The notes under the pieces: model-generated
Told to the model about the DNA's origin: nothing
Database searches by the model: none
The model's input: the letters and a program-made list of their open reading frames with translations, nothing else
Source: CAYWIT01 sp964458415
GTDB taxonomy: Bacteria > Pseudomonadota > Alphaproteobacteria > Micavibrionales > UBA2020
DNA length: 52,423 nt
Assembly: GCA_964458415.1 (NCBI GenBank)
Contig: CAYWIT010000018.1
Coordinates: 1-52,423 of the forward strand
Reading direction: 5' to 3'
Program-made: the position numbers and the translations under genes
In this document: positions 36,697-43,939 of the stretch, piece by piece
Position numbering within the stretch: position 1 is the stretch's first letter
Layout of the letters: the number at the start of each line of letters is the position of its first letter

Positions 36697-38829
36697 ATGA
36701 AAGCAGTCGTGCACGGCAGCTTAATTTATATACACGACTGGTTTTTAGCCCAGCGGGAGCGCTGGGTGCTCTGGACGCCGGTTTTCCCTGCATTTGGCAT
36801 TATTTTTTATTTCACCCTGAAGACTGAGCCGCCTTTGTATGCCGGGCTTGGTGTTCTTGCAGGACTGGTGGTTGGCGCCTTCCCGTTTTACAGAAATAAA
36901 CCTTTTATGCTGGTCTGGCTGCCGATTTTTCTCTGTGCGCTGGGATTCACAGCCGCGCAATGGCGGACGCATGTTGTAACCGCGCCGGTACTGCAGCGGG
37001 AAGCCTATGCGCAAACATTGCAAGGGCGTGTGGCAGAGGTAGATGTACTGCCTTCTGCATTGCGCATTGTGCTGGAGGATATCGAGGTCAAGGGCCAGCC
37101 ACCGCGACAGACGATGCCCGCGCAGGCCCGCGTCAAGCTCAAGAGCAATGATCCGGCGCAGCCTGCCGTCGGCGATATTGTTTCTGTTCGGGCCGTTTTA
37201 TTGCCGCTTTCTCCGCCGGTATTGCCGGGGTCTTTTGATTTTCAGCGCCATGCTTTCTTTCTACGGCTGGGGGCAACCGGTTATGCCGTAGGGAACGTGA
37301 CGATTGTCACGCCCCATGAAACAGGGTTTTTCTTCGAGAACCTGCGCCGCACCATCGGGGAAAAAATAAGGGCTGCGATTGCCGACAAGGACAGGGCGGC
37401 CATCGTTTCGGGATTGCTGGTGAACGAAAGCAAGGGGATTTCAAACAAGACCTGGGATGTTATCCGCCTTGCCGGTATCGCGCATTTGCTTGCTATTTCC
37501 GGCATGCATATCACGCTGGTGGCGGGCTTTGTTTTTTTTCTGGTGCGGGGAATATTGGCGGCGGTGCCCTATGTCGTGCTGCGCTGGCCGATCAAGAAAA
37601 TCGCCGCCGTCACCGCGCTTGTCGGCGCGGTATTTTACACGCTGCTGATCGGGTCCCCCATTCCGGCGGTGCGGGCCACCATCATGCTGGGGGTTGTTAT
37701 GACGGCGGTGCTGCTTGATCGCGATGCCTTGACGTTGCGGCTGGCGGCTTTTTCCGCGCTGGTCATTCTTGTATTACTGCCCGAGGCGCTGATGGGGCCC
37801 AGCTTTCAGATGTCATTTGCGGCGGTCGTAGCGCTGATCGCTTTCTATGAATCTCTTCGCCATTGGTGGGGGCAACACGCGGCAGAAAGGACGTGGCTGT
37901 ATAAAGCCGGTATTTATTTATTAGGATGCTTTCTGACGACATTGATTGCGAGTCTGGCGACAGCGCCTTTTGCGCTTTTTCATTTCTCGCGGATACCTTT
38001 GTTTTCCGGTCTTGTCGCCAATATGATCGCGGTGCCGGTGTCTTCGATCTTTATTATGCCCTTTGGCATTCTGGCCTGCTTTCTGATGCCGTTCGGGCTG
38101 GAGCACTGGTCGCTTTATATTGCCGATGAAAGCGTTGCGGTCATCATGCGGACGGCGGAGACCGTCGTGACATGGCCGCATGCCGTTATGAAGGGAGATT
38201 CATGGCCGGGATGGTTGCTGGGGATGATCACATTGGGAGGGCTTTGGTTATGCATCTGGCAGGGGTGGGTGCGCTTTCTGGGGCTTGCACCGATACTGGC
38301 CGCCGCGCTGCTCATTCCGTTATCGCCGCGTGCCGATATTCTGGCGTCTGCGGATGGAAAGATTTTTGCGGTGCGCGATGCGGGCGGGAAGTTGTGGATG
38401 TCCTCGGCGCGGGCGGGACGCTTTGTGCGCGAGGAATGGGTGCAGCAGGAAGGCGGAGCCGGCATTGGCTATTGGCAGGACGCGCCGCCAGAAGTAATTT
38501 CCTGTGATACGCAGGCCTGTCTCTATCGGAAGGGAAAATATACTGTTTCATTCATCATGAGGCCGGAAGCGGTGCTGGAGGATTGCTCCATTGCTGATGT
38601 GATTATCAGCGGCAAAGTCATTCCGGACAGTCTTTGCCCCGGTAAGCCGATCATCGATAAATGGGCTTTGCGGGATGAAGGCGCGCATACGCTGTTTCTC
38701 GATGTGGAGCAGGGCATAACGATCCGCACTGTGGCCGGAGAACGCGGTCAGCGCCCGTGGATGCCACAGCCGCAGGTTCTGACCGGTTTCGGCAATAATC
38801 CGCGCATCCACAACCGTTCATGGAAGTAA
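36697..38829 (+). CDS. comEC: ComEC/Rec2-family competence membrane protein
   Basis: The 710-residue product has an N-terminal DUF4131-like region (membrane helices plus an OB-like domain at about residues 110–220). The competence domain follows, with the hallmark RLAGIAHLLAISGMHITLVAG near residue 260 and IGSPIPAVRATIM near 320. ComEC forms the inner-membrane channel for transformation DNA. The C-terminal ~170 residues lie where other ComEC have a metallo-beta-lactamase domain, but no HxHxDH is visible, so any nuclease activity is doubtful. The 3' end overlaps an opposite-strand gene by 82 bp. The ATG at 36697 has GGGGG directly upstream. Confidence 0.9.
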   Translation: MKAVVHGSLIYIHDWFLAQRERWVLWTPVFPAFGIIFYFTLKTEPPLYAGLGVLAGLVVGAFPFYRNKPFMLVWLPIFLCALGFTAAQWRTHVVTAPVLQREAYAQTLQGRVAEVDVLPSALRIVLEDIEVKGQPPRQTMPAQARVKLKSNDPAQPAVGDIVSVRAVLLPLSPPVLPGSFDFQRHAFFLRLGATGYAVGNVTIVTPHETGFFFENLRRTIGEKIRAAIADKDRAAIVSGLLVNESKGISNKTWDVIRLAGIAHLLAISGMHITLVAGFVFFLVRGILAAVPYVVLRWPIKKIAAVTALVGAVFYTLLIGSPIPAVRATIMLGVVMTAVLLDRDALTLRLAAFSALVILVLLPEALMGPSFQMSFAAVVALIAFYESLRHWWGQHAAERTWLYKAGIYLLGCFLTTLIASLATAPFALFHFSRIPLFSGLVANMIAVPVSSIFIMPFGILACFLMPFGLEHWSLYIADESVAVIMRTAETVVTWPHAVMKGDSWPGWLLGMITLGGLWLCIWQGWVRFLGLAPILAAALLIPLSPRADILASADGKIFAVRDAGGKLWMSSARAGRFVREEWVQQEGGAGIGYWQDAPPEVISCDTQACLYRKGKYTVSFIMRPEAVLEDCSIADVIISGKVIPDSLCPGKPIIDKWALRDEGAHTLFLDVEQGITIRTVAGERGQRPWMPQPQVLTGFGNNPRIHNRSWK

Positions 38830-38969
38830 AAGAAAACTGTCTGGACGAGGGGCTCAATCAGCGAGATGCTCAGGGCGATCTGCCAGCTTTGGCTGACGGC
38901 GTAGGCGACAAGAAAAGCAACGATCATATGCATGATGCCGTAAGTTGTTGTTTTTGCGAGAATTTTCAA
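38748..38969 (-). CDS. DUF2061-family small membrane protein
   Basis: The 73-residue product starts at TTG 38969, preceded by GAGGAGGG 4 nt away, a far better ribosome-binding site than any for the GTG at 39005. It matches DUF2061: KTTTYGIMHMIVAFLVAYAVSQSWQIALSISLIEPLVQTVFFYFHERLW, two membrane helices with a conserved EPL and HER(L/V)W. Function is unknown in the family. The C-terminal tail overlaps the 3' end of comEC on the other strand. A perfect Fur-type palindrome lies 40 nt upstream. Confidence 0.85.
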   Translation of the reverse strand: MKILAKTTTYGIMHMIVAFLVAYAVSQSWQIALSISLIEPLVQTVFFYFHERLWMRGLLPKPVRTCGCGIHGR

Positions 38970-39008
38970 TTTACCCTCCTCTTGCCTATACTTACAGGCT
39001 ATCACAAT

Positions 39009-39023
39009 TGATAATGATTATCA
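39009..39023 (-). promoter_or_regulatory. Fur-type 7-1-7 box (TGATAATGATTATCA)
   Basis: This is a perfect inverted repeat TGATAAT-G-ATTATCA, identical to the core of the Fur consensus. It is flanked by further symmetry (CAATTGATA…TATCAATTG in the region 39005–39032). It lies only upstream of the DUF2061 gene, since the gene on its other side ends here. Confidence 0.7.
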
Positions 39024-39040
39024 ATATCAATTGTAGGGGG

Positions 39041-39691
39041 TCAGTTTTCTATCAGTACATGATAGTAATCATAGCCAGCATTGCCGCTGTCTATACAGGC
39101 TGCGGCTTTTCCGGGGGCGGCGTCAAGCAATGCATCTACTATGTCCGCTTCGACGGGAATACCCGAAATGCCGAGGCCTTTGTTGATCGCACGGCAGACT
39201 TCCTCTGTCAGGAAGAGATAGTGGATAAAAGGATCCATTGCTGTGGTGCCGATCCCGTCGACGGCCTTTGCCTGAGCAGCCCAAACGCACAGCCCTGGTC
39301 CAAAATTGTTTGGAGCGCAAACGAGGGCCCGGGAATTTGTCGTACTGGTGATATCCTGTGTGAAAGCGGCGGGCGGAGGGCTCGGGAATTTTGCACCGCC
39401 ACCCTCGGGCGCAAACAGGCAATTGACGCCTGTGGTGCAAAGATTAAAAAAGGTGGTGGGCATATATTCGATGTCGTCTTTGGGGGTGCCGGTCAAAATC
39501 ATCCGCGTGGCGGCCATTTGAATGGAGGCAGCTTCCTGCGTGATCTGGGCGGCCATGATCATGGCCTGTTCTTTATCAATGGTGCCGCTGCCGCGACCGG
39601 ATTGTGTCACGGCATAGGACAATGCGGCGAACAAGGCCACCGCAATCAGGATTAGGAACAGGGCATTGCCATTTTCTGTTTTTGTAGGCAT
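39041..39691 (-). CDS. Small pilin-like membrane-anchored exported protein, family member 3
   Basis: From ATG 39691 the product has 216 residues; a TTG at 39715 overlapping the preceding gene is an alternative. The leader PTKTENG precedes NALFLILIAVALFAALSY, then TQSGRGSGTIDKEQAMIMAA. Family motifs follow: IQMAATRMILTGT, CTTGVNCLFAPEGGG, CRAINKGLGISGIP, and the C-terminus GYDYYHVLIEN. It is downstream of member 4 in a tandem pair. The N-terminal coding part is nearly identical in DNA to that of member 4, while the bodies differ. Export and anchoring are inferred; function unknown. Confidence 0.75.
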   Translation of the reverse strand: MPTKTENGNALFLILIAVALFAALSYAVTQSGRGSGTIDKEQAMIMAAQITQEAASIQMAATRMILTGTPKDDIEYMPTTFFNLCTTGVNCLFAPEGGGAKFPSPPPAAFTQDITSTTNSRALVCAPNNFGPGLCVWAAQAKAVDGIGTTAMDPFIHYLFLTEEVCRAINKGLGISGIPVEADIVDALLDAAPGKAAACIDSGNAGYDYYHVLIEN

Positions 39692-39704
39692 GTCATTCAG
39701 CTGG

Positions 39705-40325
39705 TCAATTTTCAATTAAAACATGGTAGTAGATATATCTTCCGTTTGGCGGAGCATAGTCAAGGCATGCCGCGGGACGTCCCGGCGTTGCATCAAGAAC
39801 GAGATCTATGGCGGCTTCACCGGGAATGCCGGAGATCCCGAGGCCTTTATTGATCGCGAGACAGATGTCTTCGCGAATGCACTCAAGAAAATAAAAGATG
39901 TCTGGTGCGGATGTTCCTATACCTTGGACGCTCTGCCCATCGCTTACAGCTAAAAACTCTTGATTTCCGGCGCTGAACGGCGTGTTCGGACAACCCATGG
40001 CGTTTGTTATTAGTGAGGGGGCTGTTATGCCGCCGCCTTCGGGCGCAAACAGGCAATCTGCCCCGCTGGAACAGGGCGTGGCGGTGTCGGCGCCATCGTT
40101 AACGGCCAGATTTTCTATGTTGGTGCCACTGAGCGCCAAACGGAGAGCCGCAGATTGCATCATTGCGCCGGTTTGTGTGATCCGTGAAGCGAAGATCAGG
40201 GCCTGTTCTTTATCAATGGTGCCGCTGCCGCGACTGGATTGTGTCACGGCATAGGACAATGCGGCGAACAAGGCTACCGCGATCAGGATCAGGAACAAAG
40301 CATTGCCGCGTTCTGTGGGGCGCAA
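39705..40325 (-). CDS. Small pilin-like membrane-anchored exported protein, family member 4
   Basis: The 206-residue product is best started at TTG 40325, with GAGGA 7 nt upstream; a TTG at 40346 in frame lacks a good site. It reads RPTERG then NALFLILIAVALFAALSY, then CSSGADCLFAPEGGG, CLAINKGLGISGIP and C-terminal RYIYYHVLIEN. The gene ends 13 nt before member 3, so the pair is co-transcribed, mirroring the pair at 9.3–10.7 kb. The Gly before a hydrophobic helix without Glu+5 recalls GspK-type minor pseudopilins. Confidence 0.75.
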   Translation of the reverse strand: MRPTERGNALFLILIAVALFAALSYAVTQSSRGSGTIDKEQALIFASRITQTGAMMQSAALRLALSGTNIENLAVNDGADTATPCSSGADCLFAPEGGGITAPSLITNAMGCPNTPFSAGNQEFLAVSDGQSVQGIGTSAPDIFYFLECIREDICLAINKGLGISGIPGEAAIDLVLDATPGRPAACLDYAPPNGRYIYYHVLIEN

Positions 40326-40439
40326 TCTGTTTTCCTCGTCTTTCAATTCTTAATCTAGCGCGCAAGTATGGCGAAATTAAGGGGTTACAAACAGGATAAA
40401 AGGATTTTTAGGGCTGTTTGATTTTACCTGACAAATTTC

Positions 40440-40468
40440 TTGACAATATGTAAAAGTAAAGCTATTAT
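40440..40468 (+). promoter_or_regulatory. Near-consensus sigma-70 promoter
   Basis: TTGACA (40440–40445) and TATTAT (40463–40468) are 17 nt apart, 34 nt before the ATG at 40502. Confidence 0.75.
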
Positions 40469-40501
40469 GGTCAACAAGGTTCGTAAAAAGGGGGAGATAT
40501 C

Positions 40502-40732
40502 ATGGGGATGGAATACGGTACAGAAAACAATGCAGACGGCGTTTTTCACTTTGTGCTGGGGCCGTCTTTCTGGGCGGCGGCGCGGAGCAAGGCGGAAGAA
40601 ATTGTTGATAAAGGCGGCGACCTCGAGTTTTTTGAAGATATGGAGCCGGTGGTGCGCAGTTTTGCCGTGCGTGGGGATGCCGAAAGCGTCAACGAGATGT
40701 TGCGTCATGTGCGTAAAATAACCGCGCATTAA
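40502..40732 (+). CDS. Small soluble protein, function unknown
   Basis: The 76-residue acidic, probably helical product has no signal peptide or membrane segment; I recognise no family. Features are FHFVLGPSFWAAARSKAEEIV, and a C-terminal part (VVRSFAVRGDAESVNEMLRHVRKI) that looks like a helical hairpin. GGGGGAGA lies upstream of the ATG. It has its own near-consensus promoter and its own terminator, so it is a strongly expressed single-gene unit. Confidence 0.7.
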   Translation: MGMEYGTENNADGVFHFVLGPSFWAAARSKAEEIVDKGGDLEFFEDMEPVVRSFAVRGDAESVNEMLRHVRKITAH

Positions 40733-40762
40733 AAATCAATTTTTAAAATCCGGCATCAAAAA

Positions 40763-40790
40763 GGGCTGCTACCCCCATAGCAGCCCTTTC
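40763..40790. terminator. Bidirectional rho-independent terminator
   Basis: GGGCTGCTA (40763–40771) pairs with TAGCAGCCC (40778–40786). It is preceded by AAAA and followed by TTTC, between two converging genes. Confidence 0.8.
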
Positions 40791-40819
40791 TGTCGAAGGA
40801 CAAATAACCGGAAAACCCC

Positions 40820-41263
40820 TTAACCGGCGTGCGTATTCGAAGCCGTCGCTCCGAATATGTCCTCCTCGTACATATCGATCTCGTCCGGCGTAAAGCCGAA
40901 ATGGTGACCGATTTCCTGAATAATGACGCGATTGATAATATGGGTCAGGTCTTCTGATGTTTCTGACCAGGCATCAAGTATCGGGCGGCGATAAAGATAC
41001 AAGGTGTCCTGACGTTGTGCTTTGCTGGTCAGGCGACCGATGGCGGCAGGGCCGGAACTTTGATAGCAGCCGAGTAAATCAAAGGGTGTTTCAAGCTCCA
41101 TCTCTTCTTCGATGAAGGCATCGGGAAAATCCTCGACCTGTACTTTTAGCTTGCCGGTATATTTGCGCAATCCATCGGGGAGCTCGTCAAGGATTGTTCC
41201 TGCGATCTCCTCGATGTCATCGAGAGAGGGAGGAACAGTAAATCCTACAAATATTGCCTTCAT
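40820..41263 (-). CDS. Zincin-like minimal metallopeptidase family protein with altered HExxH
   Basis: The 147-residue product from ATG 41263 begins KAIFVGFTVPPSLDDIEEIAGTILDELP, as in the small MMP-like zincins (Zincin_1/DUF1025). The active-site helix reads VIIQEIGHHFGFTPDEID: Glu117, His120 and His121 are present, but the first zinc-ligand His of HExxH is Gln116 (codon CAG). An in-frame extension to 41398 is rejected because it overlaps the divergent phhB start. Catalysis is uncertain. It ends at a bidirectional terminator. Confidence 0.8.
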   Translation of the reverse strand: MKAIFVGFTVPPSLDDIEEIAGTILDELPDGLRKYTGKLKVQVEDFPDAFIEEEMELETPFDLLGCYQSSGPAAIGRLTSKAQRQDTLYLYRRPILDAWSETSEDLTHIINRVIIQEIGHHFGFTPDEIDMYEEDIFGATASNTHAG

Positions 41264-41352
41264 TTCCACTGAGGTGACTCCAGGAGGGTGGACGTCATCG
41301 AGATTGGTAGCTAAACTCCTAGTCACTATAACGAATCGGAAAGAATCAGGCA

Positions 41353-41652
41353 ATGAAAAAGTTAAAAAAGAGTCAAGATATCGAATCGTTTCTCGCAAAA
41401 AATAAGGGATGGCATAAATCGCGCGGCAAGCGACAGGCGATAGAAAAAAAATTCGAGTTTGCGGATTTTAATTCTGCCTTTGGCTTTATGACATGTATTG
41501 CGTTGATGGCGGAACGGATGAACCATCATCCGGAATGGTCGAACGTGTATAACGTCGTGCATGTCACGCTGACAACGCATGACGCCGGTGGCATTACGGA
41601 TAAAGACCTGAAGCTGGCGACATTCATCGAGAGCGTTGTTCTCGATCTTTGA
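41353..41652 (+). CDS. phhB: Pterin-4a-carbinolamine dehydratase
   Basis: The 99-residue product has the family core FGFMTCIALMAERMNHHPEWSNVYNVVHVTLTTHDAGGITDKD, with the paired His and the downstream His-Asp of the active site. It recycles the pterin cofactor after aromatic amino acid hydroxylation. No phenylalanine hydroxylase is in the window; in many alphaproteobacteria the gene stands alone. Confidence 0.93.
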   Translation: MKKLKKSQDIESFLAKNKGWHKSRGKRQAIEKKFEFADFNSAFGFMTCIALMAERMNHHPEWSNVYNVVHVTLTTHDAGGITDKDLKLATFIESVVLDL

Positions 41653-41670
41653 TCGTTTTTGCGGCGGTTT

Positions 41671-42435
41671 TTATTTCGGCGCCAGGCGCACGGCCCCGTC
41701 GAGGCGGATCGTTTCGCCGTTGATCATGGCGTTGTCGATGACATGCAGTGCCAGTCTGGCGTATTCGTCGGGTTGTCCCAGACGCTTTGGAAAAACGGTT
41801 GTCGCGATCAGGCTTTCCTGTACTTCCTGAGGCATCCCCATCAGCATGGGCGTGCCGATCAGTCCGGGCGCGATGGTGACAACGCGAATACCGAAGCGGG
41901 CCAGTTCGCGCGCGATAGGAAGCGTCATGGCAACGATGCCGCCCTTGGAAGCGGAATAGGCAGCCTGTCCGATCTGTCCTTCAAAGGCGGCGACGGAAGC
42001 GGTGTTGATAATGATGCCGCGTTCACCTGTATCATTAATGGGCTCTAAAGTCGTCATGTCGCTGGCAGCCAGTCGCAGCATATTAAAACTGCCGACAAGA
42101 TTGACGCCAATCACTTTGCTGAAAAAGCCGAGGTCATGTGGACCCTCCTTGCCGACAACGCGCGCACCCGGCGCGATACCGGCGCAGTTGATCAGGATGC
42201 GGGCGGGGCCATGTGCTTGTTTTGCGGCGTCAAGCGCTGCTTTGGCGGAGGCCTCGCTGGAGATATCGCATTCCAGTGCGATGCCGCCGACTTCTTTTGC
42301 TACGGCGTCTACGTTCGCTTTGTTGATATCAAGGAGCGCGACTTTTGCTCCCGCTCTGGCCAGATGCCGCGCGGTTTCAGCGCCCATGCCGGAGCCGCCG
42401 CCTGTCACAACTGCCGCAATGCCTTTGACGTCCAT
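41671..42435 (-). CDS. Short-chain dehydrogenase, 3-hydroxyacyl-CoA dehydrogenase type II-like
   Basis: The 254-residue product has the NAD-binding TGGGSGMG, a DI after the second strand, NCAGIAPG (NNAG-equivalent) and the catalytic Ser…YSASKGG Tyr-xxx-Lys. The acidic residue in LLDINK suggests NAD preference. The sequence resembles HSD17B10/FabG-like 2-methyl-3-hydroxybutyryl-CoA dehydrogenases. The ATG at 42435 has GGGAGAG upstream and directly follows the stop of the Sel1 gene. The glutaryl-CoA dehydrogenase nearby fits an acyl-CoA oxidation role. Confidence 0.88.
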   Translation of the reverse strand: MDVKGIAAVVTGGGSGMGAETARHLARAGAKVALLDINKANVDAVAKEVGGIALECDISSEASAKAALDAAKQAHGPARILINCAGIAPGARVVGKEGPHDLGFFSKVIGVNLVGSFNMLRLAASDMTTLEPINDTGERGIIINTASVAAFEGQIGQAAYSASKGGIVAMTLPIARELARFGIRVVTIAPGLIGTPMLMGMPQEVQESLIATTVFPKRLGQPDEYARLALHVIDNAMINGETIRLDGAVRLAPK

Positions 42436-42436
42436 A

Positions 42437-42946
42437 TCACTCTCCCTTTTTTTCTGTGGCGTTTTTTTCAAGAGTCCGCATGAAGACTTCCCGCATGTCC
42501 TTTTGGGCGGCAGCCTTGGCGGCTTCCAGTTGTTTTTGTTTTTCCTCCGGCGGCAGTTTTTCCAGCGCGCTCATAAAGGCTTGCATGTGGGCATGAAGGT
42601 CGCGTCCGTCTTTTTCGGTCGAGCGGGCCAGCCATTTCAGCGCTTCATTAAAGTCCTGCGGAACGCCAATGCCGCCCAGATAAAGAATGCCCATCAGGCC
42701 AATGGCTTGCATATCGCCGCTCTCCGCTGCCTGCCGGGTCAGCGCCGCGCCGGTCTCCTCGTTTTTGGCGCAGTCGATCCCGAGGAAGCGGTCGCGGGCC
42801 TGCAGCATAAGGGGTTTGTCTTCCTGTTGCGTAGCCTGTTCAGTAGTTGCCGGCTCTGAGGTTTTTTCGGGCGGCGTAATGAGCAGCCGTGCGGCAAGGC
42901 CTGCGGCCAGTACCAGAGCGATAACGGTTAAGAGCGCGCGTTTCAT
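42437..42946 (-). CDS. Sel1-repeat protein with N-terminal membrane anchor or signal
   Basis: The 169-residue product starts KRALLTVIALVLAAGLAARLLI, a signal anchor or uncleaved signal peptide. A Pro/Thr/Glu linker follows, then one or two Sel1-like repeats (AALTRQAAESGDMQAIGLMGILYLGGIGVPQDFNEALKWL), and a charged coiled-coil-like tail (PPEEKQKQLEAAKAAAQKDM). Sel1 repeats mediate protein contacts. It is co-transcribed with the SDR gene. Function unknown. Confidence 0.75.
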   Translation of the reverse strand: MKRALLTVIALVLAAGLAARLLITPPEKTSEPATTEQATQQEDKPLMLQARDRFLGIDCAKNEETGAALTRQAAESGDMQAIGLMGILYLGGIGVPQDFNEALKWLARSTEKDGRDLHAHMQAFMSALEKLPPEEKQKQLEAAKAAAQKDMREVFMRTLEKNATEKKGE

Positions 42947-43027
42947 GATTTCCCTATCCTTGTTGATCTTTTATAGAATTCCATGGTTGATAATGCAACA
43001 AGGACAGGATTTACCACACTGTTTTCA

Positions 43028-43057
43028 TTGACGTAATTCTGGATTGCGTCATAATAT
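43028..43057 (+). promoter_or_regulatory. Promoter for tRNA-Arg
   Basis: TTGACG (43028–43033) and TAATAT (43052–43057) are 18 nt apart, about 40 nt before the tRNA. Confidence 0.55.
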
Positions 43058-43098
43058 GTTGAAGCAGGGCTCTTTTTTGTATATTTTGCCCTGATCAC

Positions 43099-43175
43099 GT
43101 CCTCGTAGCTCAGCTGGATAGAGCATCAGTTTCCTAAACTGGGGGTCGCAGGTTCAAATCCTGCCGGGGACGCCA
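43099..43175 (+). tRNA. tRNA-Arg (anticodon CCT)
   Basis: The acceptor stem GTCCTCG pairs with CGGGGAC, with one U·G pair. The anticodon loop TTCCTAA has CCT at 43133–43135; GGTTCAAATCC forms the T-arm and the 3' CCA is encoded. It reads AGG codons. Confidence 0.95.
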
Positions 43176-43192
43176 TTTCATCTAAAAATATA

Positions 43193-43861
43193 TCAAAACG
43201 GACAAGGCGAGGTGAAGATCACATCTTGCCCGTTTAGGTGATGAAATCCCAATTTTTCGGCGTGTAGCAGCAAACGTGCGGAGGCTGTCAAGGCCTCGCC
43301 TTCAGCATAAAAGCTGTCGCCCAGAATGGGGTGACCAATGGATTTCATATGAACGCGCAGTTGATGCGTCCGACCCGTCAGGGGGACAAGATGCACACGC
43401 GTGGACGCGGTTGACAGGGGCTCCACAACACGCCATTGCGTTTGTGCGGATTTTCCATGGGTGTGATCGACGCGGTGACGCGGTTTGTTTTCCGGATCGA
43501 TTGCAAGCGGCAGGTTGATAAAGCCTTCGTCATCCGGCATCTGCCCCCAAACAATCGCATTATATAATTTTGTTGTTGTGCGATTTTCAAACTGTGCGGC
43601 GATGGCCGCGTGGGCTTTTTTGTTAAGGGACATCAAAACCAGACCGGATGTATCTTTATCAAGCCTGTTGATTGGTTGCGCGGCAGGGAATTCCATGCGG
43701 ACGCGCGTTGCAAGGCTGTCGGACAAAGACGGATTACGCCCCGGCACAGATAAAAGACCGCTGGGTTTGTCCAGTACAAGAATATCGTCATCGCGGTAAA
43801 CTATGGAGATGTAAGGTTCAAGCGGCGGCTTGTAAATCAGCTCTGGCGGCAGTGGAGACAT
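43193..43861 (-). CDS. RluA-family pseudouridine synthase
   Basis: The 222-residue product has the catalytic RLDKDTSGLVLMS with the conserved Asp, LDKPSGLLSVPG at the N-terminus, and LTGRTHQLRVHMKSIGHPILGD. It lacks an S4 domain, as in RluA itself, which modifies 23S U746 and tRNA U32. The exact target is not certain. ATG 43861 is preferred over an in-frame GTG at 43879. It converges on the tRNA-Arg gene. Confidence 0.9.
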   Translation of the reverse strand: MSPLPPELIYKPPLEPYISIVYRDDDILVLDKPSGLLSVPGRNPSLSDSLATRVRMEFPAAQPINRLDKDTSGLVLMSLNKKAHAAIAAQFENRTTTKLYNAIVWGQMPDDEGFINLPLAIDPENKPRHRVDHTHGKSAQTQWRVVEPLSTASTRVHLVPLTGRTHQLRVHMKSIGHPILGDSFYAEGEALTASARLLLHAEKLGFHHLNGQDVIFTSPCPF

Positions 43862-43939
43862 GAATATTTTGTAACACACTTCAAGAGGCAGGCATATAAA
43901 AATTAACGTTGCTCCTGATAACGTTTATCCCTGAAAAAT

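Noticed and set aside
43900..43935. Second Fur-like box (GATAACGTTTATC) between the pseudouridine synthase and gcdH
   Set aside because: Only imperfect symmetry, and the 7-1-7 spacing is absent.
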